Notes under the pieces: generated by a model
What the model saw: the letters and a program-made list of their open reading frames with translations, nothing else
Told to the model about the DNA's origin: nothing
Database searches by the model: none
Position numbers and translations under genes: made by a program
Part shown: in pieces, positions 23,621 through 32,018 of the stretch
Layout: every line of letters begins with the position of its first letter
Numbering within the stretch: position 1 is the first letter of the stretch
DNA from: Streptomyces sp. cf386
GTDB taxonomy: Bacteria > Actinomycetota > Actinomycetes > Streptomycetales > Streptomycetaceae
Assembly (NCBI RefSeq): GCF_900103585.1
Contig: NZ_FNHV01000010.1
Coordinates: 80,607-144,606, forward strand
DNA length: 64,000 nt
Direction: 5' to 3'

Positions 23621-25257
23621 AGCACATCCTCCTCGGTCAGAGCGTCGGCGGCCTCGGACACCTGCTCGCCGGGCGGCCCGCCGTGCGTCCACGGCGTCTC
23701 CTCCGGGTCGGGCAGCTTGGCGCCGCCCCGCTGCTCGTGCTCGAACAGCGTGAAACAGACCAGGTCGCCCTTCTCCGGCACGGATCCTTCCTCCGGCTCC
23801 TTGCCGCGGCCCATCTTGTCCAGAACCCGCAGCACCAGCAGCGCTCCGCCGTCCTCACCGCCACCGCCACCGTCACCGGCACCGTCTTCGTCGGGGGACT
23901 CCTCGTACCCGACGAACTCCGCCGACTGCGGCTTCCCGCCCAGCGACCGGAACACCTTGGCCCGCTCGCCCAGATGTGGCCGGTCGTCGGTGCGGACGGT
24001 GACCAGCGGGCGCGGGCTCGGCCGCTTGCCCTCGCTGTACGCCATCACCACCTCGGTGACCTCGCCCGCGAAGGCCTCCCCGGCCAGCCGCCGCCCCGCC
24101 ATCACCAGCGGATCGTCGAGTGCTTCCTGCGCCTCCAGCCGCGCCTGTTCCCGCTCGCGCGCGGCGAGCTTGTTGGCGGCGGTGACCGCGTCGTCGCGGC
24201 GCGGCTGCGGGGGTTCACCGGCGAGGACGCGGTCGCGGTGGGCGGTGAACGACCAGCGGTCCCGGGTCCACCGCTCCTCGACCCGGCCGGCCTCGGGCAG
24301 CTCCCGCAGCAGGTCGAGGCCCCGCCATACCGCGTCCCAGGTGGGCCGGGTCCGGCTCTCGACGAGGGCACGGATCTCCCGCTCGGCGGCGGTGAGGCCA
24401 CCGAGCCGGTCGTCGGCCTCCAGCCCGTCCTCGGCGGCAGCGAGGGCGGTACGCGCGCGGTCGTAGCGCTCGATGGCGGGGGCGAGCAGCTTGTTGTCGA
24501 ACGCCGGGTCGGTGGCGGGACCGGCGGGCGGACACAGCAACTGGCCCTTACCGTCCCGCGCGAGCTCCGCCCGTAGCGCCGCCTCGGCACCCGTCTCGCC
24601 CTCCGGCGGGGCGATCCAGGACAGCAGCGCGCCCAGGTGCTGGTCCTCCAGAGTGGACTGGCCGGTCGTCCAGTGCCGGGCCAATACGTCCGTCATGGCC
24701 GGCAGCAGCGAGGAGCCGGGCACCCGGGCCCGCTCACCGAAATGGGTCAGCCAGCGGCCGAGCAACGGCACGCGCGGGGGTGCGGGGTAGGGGGTCTCCG
24801 GGTCCTGCTCCGCCGTGCGCCTGAAGCGCATGGAGCGGCCGAGAAGCCGTACGAAATCGATGCCCGCGCGGCTCGGCACGATCAACTGCGGCGCGTCCGC
24901 GCACAGTTCGACCTCGACCTTGACCCGCTTGCCGGTCTCGGGGTCGGTCTCGTTGCGCTCGGCGGCCTCCACCTTCTCGGCGTATGTGTCGATGTACGGC
25001 AGCACGATGTCCGCCAGCTCGGACAGGAACGCGAACCTGAGGTCCCGGTCGCGCGGCTGCGGTACGACCAGCAGGTGCGGGGCATCCCGGTCGGTGCCGA
25101 TCAGCGCGCCGAGCGGGGCGCCGGCCTCGCCGGCGGTGGTGAGGGGCACGAAGACCAGGGGGCGGTCGGACAGTCGTCGGTGGCGGACGGTGGCGGCGGG
25201 CTGGGCGCGGCCGGTGCTGACGGCTTCGAGGCGGGCGAGGGTGGCGATCAGTGACAC
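23617..25257 (-). CDS. Uncharacterised protein of the nuclease-helicase operon
   Basis: A 546-residue protein, not recognised. The N-terminal ~270 residues look like an alpha/beta domain (RPLVFVPLTTAG, PHLLVVPQPRDRDLRFAF, DAPQLIVPSRAGIDFVRLL). The central part is helical with many Arg/Glu residues. The C-terminus may be a small beta-barrel (VVMAYSEGKRPSPRPLVTV ... AKVFRSLGG) followed by an acidic Gly-rich loop (DEDGAGDGGGGGEDGG). Its GTG overlaps the nuclease stop by 10 nt and its stop overlaps the helicase start by 4 nt, so the three proteins are probably made in fixed ratio. It might be a DNA-binding or bridging subunit. Confidence 0.8.
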   Translation of the reverse strand: MSLIATLARLEAVSTGRAQPAATVRHRRLSDRPLVFVPLTTAGEAGAPLGALIGTDRDAPHLLVVPQPRDRDLRFAFLSELADIVLPYIDTYAEKVEAAERNETDPETGKRVKVEVELCADAPQLIVPSRAGIDFVRLLGRSMRFRRTAEQDPETPYPAPPRVPLLGRWLTHFGERARVPGSSLLPAMTDVLARHWTTGQSTLEDQHLGALLSWIAPPEGETGAEAALRAELARDGKGQLLCPPAGPATDPAFDNKLLAPAIERYDRARTALAAAEDGLEADDRLGGLTAAEREIRALVESRTRPTWDAVWRGLDLLRELPEAGRVEERWTRDRWSFTAHRDRVLAGEPPQPRRDDAVTAANKLAAREREQARLEAQEALDDPLVMAGRRLAGEAFAGEVTEVVMAYSEGKRPSPRPLVTVRTDDRPHLGERAKVFRSLGGKPQSAEFVGYEESPDEDGAGDGGGGGEDGGALLVLRVLDKMGRGKEPEEGSVPEKGDLVCFTLFEHEQRGGAKLPDPEETPWTHGGPPGEQVSEAADALTEEDVL

Positions 25258-26507
25258 GCGGCCACCGCCTCCTGGCAGAGGGGCAGGGTGTCCCGACCGG
25301 GATCCCGGGTTCCCCGGCCGAGGGCCTCGGCGCGCAGCCGCGCCGCCCTGCGCAGGGCGGCCACCGCCGGATCGTCCGGGTCGCCGGTCTCGCCGCGGGC
25401 CGCCGACAGCACGTCCTCGACGGTCGTCAGACCGCCCAGCTCGGCCCGTACCGAACGGCCCAGCGACGTCACCGCGCCGGACGCGCGCGAGCTGGCCCGG
25501 CAGTGGAAGGCCAGCTCGCAGGCGGACAGGCACTCGGGCGCGTACGTCGCCGGGACCGACTCGACGGCGGCCGTGAGGTCGGCCGCGGGCAGCTCTGGGG
25601 AGAAGCAGGTCCCGGTGGGGAGCGTGTCGGCGATGTCCTCGATGCGGGTGAGGCGGGCCAGCTGGCGGGCGGTCACCGCGCGCTGCTTGCGGACGTCGAC
25701 GGCCGAGGCGGTGGGGAGGTTGGAGAAGTCCTTGGGGCAGACGAGGAGGACGCGGTGGCGCACGCGCGGGGCGGGGTCGAGCCGGGCGGCGATCTGCTCC
25801 AGCGCCAGCACGTACACCGCCGCCTGCCTGGCGGCCGCGCCCACCTTCGCCGGGTCCGCCGAGCCGTCCAGCATCGGGAAGGACTTGATCTCGACGACCG
25901 TCCAGCTGCCGTCCGGGTGCACGACGACCGCGTCCGGCTCCAGGAAGGCGGGCGAGCCGGCCACGTCCAGCGCGAGCATCGGATGGTCGAGCAGGGTCCA
26001 CTCGCCGCTCGCCTCGGCGGCCTCGCGCAGCGCCAGTGCCGTACGGGCCGTCCGCCCCTCGGGGCCGGTCGCCGCCAGCTCGGGCACGCGCGCGTGGGCG
26101 GGCGGTTCGGCGCTGCGGTCCAGCCTCTCGTGCACCAGGCGCAGCAGCTCCGCGCCGCCGTCCGCCTTGACCTTGGCCTCGAAGGCGTTCCCGCGTGTGA
26201 GGGCGAACTGCGACTGCCCGAACGCCGACGGCGAGCCCAGCGCGCTCGCCAGCGCCGCCTTGTTCACCCCGGCGCCGTCCAGGATCGCGCGCCGCTTGCA
26301 GCCGGGGTTGGCGGCGAGGGCGGCCAGGGCGCGCGCGTCCAGTGCCTTGGCCGGTACGTCGGGGCCGCGCAGCTCAGCGAGCCGGTGCCGGAGCGCCGTC
26401 CCCCGCGTCCTGGGGAGAGGCACTCGGCTCGGCTCCGGATCCGAACCGGGACTCGCGCTGCCGTGGAATTCGCTCACCCGCGGAAGTCTGGCATCCGCCA
26501 CTGACAT
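25248..26507 (-). CDS. RecB/Cas4-like PD-(D/E)XK nuclease with predicted Fe-S cluster
   Basis: A 419-residue protein. The PD-(D/E)XK core is Asp192 (LEPDAVVV) and Glu206-x-Lys208 (VVEIKSF). Four cysteines flank it: Cys70 (NPGCKRRAI) N-terminally and Cys326, Cys330, Cys336 (PECLSACELAFHC) C-terminally, the layout of AddB, Cas4 and Dna2 where a 4Fe-4S cluster staples the nuclease. ATG 26507 is used; GTG 26477 is possible; neither has a good ribosome site and both lie within the tail of the PAP2 gene. First gene of the nuclease-helicase operon. Confidence 0.82.
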   Translation of the reverse strand: MSVADARLPRVSEFHGSASPGSDPEPSRVPLPRTRGTALRHRLAELRGPDVPAKALDARALAALAANPGCKRRAILDGAGVNKAALASALGSPSAFGQSQFALTRGNAFEAKVKADGGAELLRLVHERLDRSAEPPAHARVPELAATGPEGRTARTALALREAAEASGEWTLLDHPMLALDVAGSPAFLEPDAVVVHPDGSWTVVEIKSFPMLDGSADPAKVGAAARQAAVYVLALEQIAARLDPAPRVRHRVLLVCPKDFSNLPTASAVDVRKQRAVTARQLARLTRIEDIADTLPTGTCFSPELPAADLTAAVESVPATYAPECLSACELAFHCRASSRASGAVTSLGRSVRAELGGLTTVEDVLSAARGETGDPDDPAVAALRRAARLRAEALGRGTRDPGRDTLPLCQEAVAACH

Positions 26508-27411
26508 TTGAGGAAGACGTGGTGCCGGAGCCCACCGGGACGGGGTCGCCGGAGCCGACCGTGACCGTGTCACGCGGGCCCTGCGCGACGCTGGTGACCG
26601 TCGCGGCCGTCGTGACGGTCGCGGCGCTCGCGACCCGCGCTCCGAACCGCGCCCGCGCCTGGTCCATGGTCCGCGTGACATACGGCGCCAGCAGCAGCCC
26701 GACGCCCATCACGGCCGCGCCCGCGAGTGCGTCGAGGAAGTAGTGGTTGGCGGTGCCCATCACCACGATCGTGGTGATCAGCGGGTAGGCGACCGCGGCC
26801 ACCTTCGTGAGGCGCGTCCCGCCGAACCGCCACAGGATCACGCCGCACCACAGTGCCCAGCCGACGTGCAGGCTCGGCATGGCCGCGTACTGGTTCGTCA
26901 TGCCGCCGAGGCCCTTGGGCGCGCTCGCCGCGCCGCCCCACCAGCCGTAGGAGCTGTACTGGGCCATCGTGTCCACGAAGCCGTGGCTCGCGTCGAGCAG
27001 CCGGGGCGGGCAGGTGGGCAGCAGGGTGAAGCCGATCAGGCCTATGAAGGTCGACGTCATCAGCCAGGTGCGGGCCGCGCGGTAGTGCACGGTGCGCGAT
27101 CTGAAGAGCCAGACCAGGAGCACGGGCGTGATGAGGTAGTGCAGCGACGCGTACCAGAAGTCGGCCGGGACGCCGAGCCAGGGCTCGCGGGTGAAGAGGC
27201 GGTTGAGAGGGTGCTCCGCGTTGAGGTAGAGGGCCTTCTCGATGTCCAGGATCGCCAGCCCGTGGTCCACGGCGTGGCTGACGTCGCCGCGAGCGAGAAG
27301 CCGCCCCGCCGAATAGCAGGCGTAGACCAGCAATATCAGCGGCAGCTCGGTCCACCAGCGCAGGCGGGTCCGCGGCGTCGCCTCCACGCCAGCTGTCTCG
27401 GCGTGTGGCAT
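26374..27411 (-). CDS. PAP2-superfamily membrane phosphatase
   Basis: A 345-residue protein with about six membrane segments and the lipid-phosphatase motifs AAMPSLHVGW (the usual PSGH is PSLH here) and GTANHYFLDALAG (His nucleophile, Asp). It probably removes a phosphate from a lipid or polyprenyl carrier outside the membrane. ATG 27411 has GGGGGAGG upstream. The last ~45 residues are low-complexity and overlap the start of the nuclease gene by 134 nt, suggesting loss of an earlier stop. Confidence 0.85.
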   Translation of the reverse strand: MPHAETAGVEATPRTRLRWWTELPLILLVYACYSAGRLLARGDVSHAVDHGLAILDIEKALYLNAEHPLNRLFTREPWLGVPADFWYASLHYLITPVLLVWLFRSRTVHYRAARTWLMTSTFIGLIGFTLLPTCPPRLLDASHGFVDTMAQYSSYGWWGGAASAPKGLGGMTNQYAAMPSLHVGWALWCGVILWRFGGTRLTKVAAVAYPLITTIVVMGTANHYFLDALAGAAVMGVGLLLAPYVTRTMDQARARFGARVASAATVTTAATVTSVAQGPRDTVTVGSGDPVPVGSGTTSSSNVSGGCQTSAGERIPRQRESRFGSGAEPSASPQDAGDGAPAPAR

Positions 27412-27598
27412 CCGATCGCCTCCCCCATCTCTTCGCGGCGCCCGGTCGACCGGTCGTACCACTTTACGGTGTATGCGCGCGCCCCCTTCGGGCGGCCCTG
27501 GCCCTCAAGACGCGTAGATCGCCCGCTGGGTTGCCCCCGGACAGCGTGCGCGATGATGGAGGGGTTCCGCCTCTCATTTCTCCCGGAAGGCCCCTTCC

Positions 27599-28195
27599 AT
27601 GGCACCGCGCATCCTGCTGGCCCGGCACGGACAGACCGCATGGTCGCTGTCCGGCAAGCACACGGGCAGGACGGATGTGCCGCTCCTGGAGGAGGGCCGC
27701 AGGGGCGCGAAGCTCCTCGGCGAACGGCTGCACAGGGCGCCGTACGACGGGCTGGCGGGGGTCGAGGTGCGCACCAGCCCTCTCTCCCGCGCGCGTGAGA
27801 CGTGCGAACTCGCCGGTTTCGGCGAACGCGCGCGTGCCTGGGACACGCTCATGGAATGGGACTACGGCGCCTACGAGGGCATGACCCCGGCGGACATCCA
27901 GGCCGTCCGGCCCGGCTGGCTCATCTGGCGTGACGGCGTGCCCGAGGGCGAGACCCTGTCCGAGATGACGGCGCGGGCCGACGAGGTGGTGGCGTGGGCG
28001 CGCGAGACGGACCGGGATGTGCTGGTCTTCGCGCACGGGCACATACTGCGGTCCATAGGCGCGCGCTGGCTGGGCCTCCCACTCGACTTCGCGGCCCGCA
28101 TCCGCCTGAACCCGACGTCACTGTCGGTGCTGGGGTGGGCGTACGGGGAACCGGCGATCGAGAGCTGGAACGACCTGGGGCACCTGGCGGCCTAG
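27599..28195 (+). CDS. Histidine phosphatase (phosphoglycerate mutase-like)
   Basis: A 198-residue phosphatase of the RHG family. The phospho-His is in LARHGQT (about residue 10), the second His in VFAHGHILR (about 145), and Arg/Glu residues are in RTSPLSRARET and MEWDYGAYEG. The substrate is unknown; GpmB/CobC-like dephosphorylation is typical. GGAAGG precedes ATG 27599. Confidence 0.9.
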   Translation: MAPRILLARHGQTAWSLSGKHTGRTDVPLLEEGRRGAKLLGERLHRAPYDGLAGVEVRTSPLSRARETCELAGFGERARAWDTLMEWDYGAYEGMTPADIQAVRPGWLIWRDGVPEGETLSEMTARADEVVAWARETDRDVLVFAHGHILRSIGARWLGLPLDFAARIRLNPTSLSVLGWAYGEPAIESWNDLGHLAA

Positions 28196-28216
28196 CTGTC
28201 GGCCGGGCCGTACCGG

Positions 28217-29704
28217 TCACGCCATTCGCGGCGCCGCGGCATGCCGCTCCAAGAACGCCGACACCCCGCTCGCCCGCCGGTGCGGCAACAGCACCCGCGC
28301 CGTCCCCGCCAGCATCGTCTGCACCCGCGAGGACTGCACCTGGTCCAGCAGATCGAGCACCCGCATCCCGGCCGCCGCCGCCTCGTCAGGGCGTCCGCCG
28401 CGCGCCAGGTCGTCCGCCAGTTCCGCCGTGTACAGCGCGATGTTGCGGGTGAAGTGCGGATCCTGCAGCTGTGCCGCCCGCTCGGCGTGCCGTGCCGCCC
28501 GCCGCCAGTTGCCCAGCGTCGACCAGCACTGCGCTTCCAGGACCTCCAGCTCGGCCTCGCCGTAGAAGGTCATCCACTCGGGGTCGGAGTCCGAGCGGCC
28601 CCGCGCGAAGAGGGCATGCGCGCGGGCGAGGGCCTGTGCGCAGCCGGTGGGGTCGGCGAGCCCCGCCCAGCCGCCCGCCTCGCGCAGGGCGAGCAGGGAC
28701 ATCAGGCGGGAGGAGCCCAGGGGCCGCGCGACGCGTTGCGCGGCCTGCGCCGCCCGCACGGCCTCACGGGGCCGGCCCGCGTCCCGCGCGAGGAAGGACG
28801 TATTGCAGAAGGCGTGCGCCTCCAGGGCCGGGTCCCCGGCCATCCGGGCCGTCGCCAGCGCCTCCGCGTAGTGCGAGCGTGCGTCGTCGAACCGTCCCGA
28901 GTCGTGCGCCAGCCATCCCACCGAGATGGCCAGTTCACCCGCGCCCGAGTGGAGCCGGTCGCCGGTCGCCTGCCGGGTCGTACCGGCGTCGAGCAGGGCG
29001 TAGGCGGCGCGCAGCGGGGTGGCCGCCCGCCGGTAGAGGCCGTCGGCGCCGTGCCGGTCGTCGAGCAGCCGGATACGGCGTACGGCTTCCTCGAGCGCGT
29101 CCGCCTCGCGTCCCCCGACACGTCGGACGGGACGCTCCTCGGCCGCGGCGTCGAAGGCGAGCCCCAGGGGGCTCAGCGAGGCGGCGGCCACTGTGGCGCC
29201 CCCGCAGTTCATGAATGCGCGACGCAGCACGTCGCTCTCCTCGTGGATCTCGTGGTTCTGGTGGTTCTGCTGTGCGCCGTACGGGTCGTGGGGGTCGTAC
29301 GGGTCCTGAGGGTTCAGCGGGTCATACGGCTCGTGGCCCCCGCACGTCTCACTCAAGGCGCGCGCCGGGATCGTGGTGTGAGGGAGGAGCGCGTCCTCGT
29401 CGGTGTGCGCCCGGCGTCCGCGTACGAACGAGCGGGGCGCGAAGCCGAGGTCGGTGAGCGTGCGGCCGGGGAACATGTGCAGGAACACCCGTTCGTACGC
29501 GTAGTTGGGGCAGCGGATCTCGCCGGCCTCGACCCGCCCGACATACCGCGCGTCACAGCTGACCCGCTCGCCGATCTCGCGGGCGGCCCGTCGCACCGCG
29601 GCGGCGAACTCGGCCGGCGAGCGCTGTCCGCGCAACTGCCGGAACGCGAGATTCGGCCGCGGTGGCATGGGGTGCTGGGACGAAGTCAGCTCTGACGACG
29701 CCAT
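28217..29704 (-). CDS. NsdA-like regulator with N-terminal HTH-like region and TPR helices
   Basis: A 495-residue protein. Residues about 15-85 (FAAAVRRAAREIGERVSCDARYVGRVEAGEIRCP) resemble the DNA-binding-like part of the Streptomyces NsdA/NsdB family. A low-complexity YDPxDPxDP and His/Asn-rich linker follows, then a twin-Ala segment (GATVAAASLSPLG), then helical repeats (about 210-480) compatible with TPRs. NsdA-type proteins are known negative regulators of sporulation and antibiotic production; assignment to that subgroup is inference. ATG 29704 has AGAGGA upstream. Confidence 0.72.
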   Translation of the reverse strand: MASSELTSSQHPMPPRPNLAFRQLRGQRSPAEFAAAVRRAAREIGERVSCDARYVGRVEAGEIRCPNYAYERVFLHMFPGRTLTDLGFAPRSFVRGRRAHTDEDALLPHTTIPARALSETCGGHEPYDPLNPQDPYDPHDPYGAQQNHQNHEIHEESDVLRRAFMNCGGATVAAASLSPLGLAFDAAAEERPVRRVGGREADALEEAVRRIRLLDDRHGADGLYRRAATPLRAAYALLDAGTTRQATGDRLHSGAGELAISVGWLAHDSGRFDDARSHYAEALATARMAGDPALEAHAFCNTSFLARDAGRPREAVRAAQAAQRVARPLGSSRLMSLLALREAGGWAGLADPTGCAQALARAHALFARGRSDSDPEWMTFYGEAELEVLEAQCWSTLGNWRRAARHAERAAQLQDPHFTRNIALYTAELADDLARGGRPDEAAAAGMRVLDLLDQVQSSRVQTMLAGTARVLLPHRRASGVSAFLERHAAAPRMA

Positions 29705-29970
29705 GGCCGGGTCCTCTCGTGCGAACCGTCGAACCATGCCGGAGCGAGGACGAGTTGACCGAAAAATCCGTCTGGTGCCCTTGTCTCCGGCGGGCAAGAA
29801 CGTACCTGCTGTATCGGACCCGCCACGCAGGGTTTGGCTACAAACCGGATATCTCATACGTGATCTGCCATGAACTGCCATCCTTTGCGGCGGACTTCCG
29901 CCGTAGCCGTTGACGCCGCCCCGCGTTGAACTCTTCGAACTGCAAAAGGGGTTCCGTGGTGGAGGTCGGG

Positions 29971-30414
29971 ATGGAGACCAGCCAGAGCATCGTTCCTTGT
30001 ACGCCGATGACCACGGCGGGGCATGCGCCGACCGCGGAGTGCAGCGAGCCGCCGGGCGCGGGCTGCGACGTGGTCACCGTTCCGGCGCGACAGGGGCTGG
30101 AGGCGGTCGACATCCTGCGCCGCGGGGCCGGGGAGGGCGACGGGGTGGGTCCCGTCCTGCACGACGACGGTGGCGACACACTCGGCTTCGTGGTCCCGCC
30201 GGGCACGGCTGCCGCCTGGGACATGCCGGGCAGCACCTGCACGGAGACCGAGGGTCGGGGGCTGCGTCTCAACCTGGACCCCGAGCCGCCGGTCGAGGGC
30301 TCGGACTGGCTGCTGCCGCCCGGCGAGGCGGACCTGGCGACGGATCCCGCCGCGCTGCGGGCGGCGCTGGGGGAAGCGGCGCGGTTGATCGAGGCGGCGG
30401 ACAACTGTCGGTGA
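29971..30414 (+). CDS. Conserved hypothetical protein
   Basis: A 147-residue acidic, cysteine-containing protein (VPCTPMTTAGH, CSEPPGAGCDVVTVPARQG, TLGFVVPPGTAAAWDMPGSTC, PPVEGSDWLLPPG). Parts recall the same primase-polymerase-like family as the gene at 21033, but too weakly to assign. GGAGG precedes ATG 29971. It is divergent from the NsdA-like regulator with a 266-bp gap that holds promoters and no other gene. Confidence 0.65.
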   Translation: METSQSIVPCTPMTTAGHAPTAECSEPPGAGCDVVTVPARQGLEAVDILRRGAGEGDGVGPVLHDDGGDTLGFVVPPGTAAAWDMPGSTCTETEGRGLRLNLDPEPPVEGSDWLLPPGEADLATDPAALRAALGEAARLIEAADNCR

Positions 30415-30457
30415 CCCGTGGTCGCCGATGCGGACGGGTGGGAGTGCCCGTATCCCC

Positions 30458-30473
30458 TGATAATGGCCTCGTG
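30458..30473 (+). promoter_or_regulatory. -10 element placing transcription start on a GTG start codon
   Basis: GATAAT (30458-30463) is followed after 7 nt by GTG 30471-30473, the first codon of the next gene. The spacing suggests a leaderless transcript; no clear -35 was seen. Confidence 0.45.
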
Positions 30474-31340
30474 GGAAAGTCCAGGAACCCCCGGCGCTCC
30501 GGCGCGGATCTCGCCTCCGTCGTCGAGACTGTCGACGGCGGGCTCGCCGAACTCATACCCGACCGGGACCGTGCGCGGGCCTGGACGCTGCTCATCGACG
30601 GGGCGCCGCAGTCGCACGTCGACCTGGACGACCCGTCCTATCTGTCCTTCGAGTACCAGCGCCGTATCGGTCACGTCATCGACCTCGTGGCCTCGCCCGG
30701 CAAACCCGTACAGGCCGTGCATCTCGGCGGTGGCGCCCTCACCCTCGCACGCTACGTCGCCGCCAGCCGTCCCCGCTCCACCCAGCAGGTCGTCGAGCGC
30801 GACGCTGCTCTCGTCCAACTGGTCCGCCGTGAGTTGCCGTTGGACCGGAACGCTCGCGTCCGGGTGCGGTCCCTCGACGCGCGTGAAGGGCTGGCCAAGG
30901 TGCCCGACGGCTGGGCCGACCTCGTCATCGCCGACGTCTTCAGCGGAGCCCGCACCCCGGCCCACCTCACCTCGACCGAGTTCCTCGACGAAGTCCGCCG
31001 GGCGCTGAGACCCGGTGGCTGGTACGCCGCCAATCTCGCCGACGGGCCGCCGCTCGCGCATCTACGCGGCCAGATCGCCACCGCCGCCGCCCGGTTCGCT
31101 GAGCTGGCCCTGGTCGCCGACCCGACCGTGCTGCGCGGCAAGCGCTTCGGCAACGCCGTCCTCGTCGCCGCCGACCACGCGCTCCCGGTCGCCGAGCTGA
31201 CTCGCCGCGCCGCCTCGGATCCACACCCGGGCCGGGTCGAACACGGCCGGTCCCTCACCGACTTCACCGGCGGTGTCGTACCGGTCACGGACGCTGCGGC
31301 GGTCGCCTCACCCGCACCGCCGCCTTCGGTCTTCCGGTAG
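30471..31340 (+). CDS. Spermidine synthase-like methyltransferase-fold protein
   Basis: A 289-residue soluble protein with the spermidine/spermine synthase core: FEYQRRIGHVIDL, AVHLGGGALTLARYV (nucleotide-binding Gly motif), QQVVERDAALVQLV and DLVIADVFSGARTPAHLTS. It lacks the membrane half seen in some fused homologues. The DVFSGA motif replaces the DxxD-type pocket of true SpeE, so the product may not be spermidine. GTG 30471 fits the -10 just upstream; GTG 30444 is also in frame. Confidence 0.82.
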   Translation: MGKSRNPRRSGADLASVVETVDGGLAELIPDRDRARAWTLLIDGAPQSHVDLDDPSYLSFEYQRRIGHVIDLVASPGKPVQAVHLGGGALTLARYVAASRPRSTQQVVERDAALVQLVRRELPLDRNARVRVRSLDAREGLAKVPDGWADLVIADVFSGARTPAHLTSTEFLDEVRRALRPGGWYAANLADGPPLAHLRGQIATAAARFAELALVADPTVLRGKRFGNAVLVAADHALPVAELTRRAASDPHPGRVEHGRSLTDFTGGVVPVTDAAAVASPAPPPSVFR

Positions 31341-31360
31341 TTCGGCGTCCGTCGAGTGCG

Positions 31361-31891
31361 TCAGTAGTTCCCGATCTCCACCCGCGGCGGCCCGTCGTGC
31401 CAGGTGCAGAACACCGACACCCGGTCCGCGCCCGCGCTGAACTCCACCCGGATCCATGTCTCGGTCTTCCACACCTGCATCGACCAGCCCGAGCCCGGGG
31501 TGGCCGAGACGAGGGTCGCGGAGGTCTCGCCGATGTCGAAGACCGCCCGGCCGCCGTCGGTGTCGTAGCTCTTGACCTGGCCGGAGGTGGTGGACGTGGG
31601 GCCGGGGCTCTGTGCCGGCGGCTTCGAGGGGGTGGGCGTGCGGGGTGTCCCGGTCGGCTTCGGAGTGGGGTCCGAGGAGTTCGAGGGGCTCTTCGACGGC
31701 GTCGGCCGGTTCGTCGACGACGCCAGCGGCTTCGATTCCTGGGTGGTCGCGTCGGCCGCCGTGATGGGCAGGGCGCGCGGGCGGTCGTACACCGTGCCCG
31801 CCATCACCGTGTGGACACCCCACCACGACAGCGTGACCGCCGCGCCCGTGGCGAGCGACCAAGCCAGTACGTGTACGAGTCCTCTGCGCAT
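31361..31891 (-). CDS. Secreted or membrane-anchored hypothetical protein with Pro/Thr linker
   Basis: A 176-residue protein: an N-terminal transmembrane or signal helix (MRRGLVHVLAWSLATGAAV), a Pro/Thr/Ser-rich linker (about 50-105) and a small C-terminal domain (SATLVSATPGSGWSMQVW, WIRVEFSAGADRVSVFCTWHDG). No enzyme motif is visible. It is divergent from the response regulator, with DnaA boxes between. Confidence 0.7.
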   Translation of the reverse strand: MRRGLVHVLAWSLATGAAVTLSWWGVHTVMAGTVYDRPRALPITAADATTQESKPLASSTNRPTPSKSPSNSSDPTPKPTGTPRTPTPSKPPAQSPGPTSTTSGQVKSYDTDGGRAVFDIGETSATLVSATPGSGWSMQVWKTETWIRVEFSAGADRVSVFCTWHDGPPRVEIGNY

Positions 31892-31933
31892 CGCGGGCCA
31901 TACTGCCTCACGCGTCGCAGCGGTGTCGCGCCG

Positions 31934-31977
31934 TTGCCCACAGGCCCTAGTTGTCCACAGGCGCGGAGTTGTCCACA
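31934..31977 (+). promoter_or_regulatory. Cluster of three DnaA boxes
   Basis: TTGCCCACA (31934-31942, one mismatch), TTGTCCACA (31951-31959) and TTGTCCACA (31969-31977) lie in the same orientation, 17 and 18 bp apart. TTGTCCACA is the preferred Streptomyces DnaA box. They sit 42-85 bp before the response-regulator start. Confidence 0.7.
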
Positions 31978-32018
31978 GGCCCGGACCGGGCTCGCTCGCA
32001 TGGCGTACGGTGCGGCGC

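Noticed and set aside
31934..31977. DnaA boxes as the replication origin
   Set aside because: Only three boxes, and no dnaA, dnaN, rpmH or gyrase genes nearby. A titration or regulatory site is more likely.
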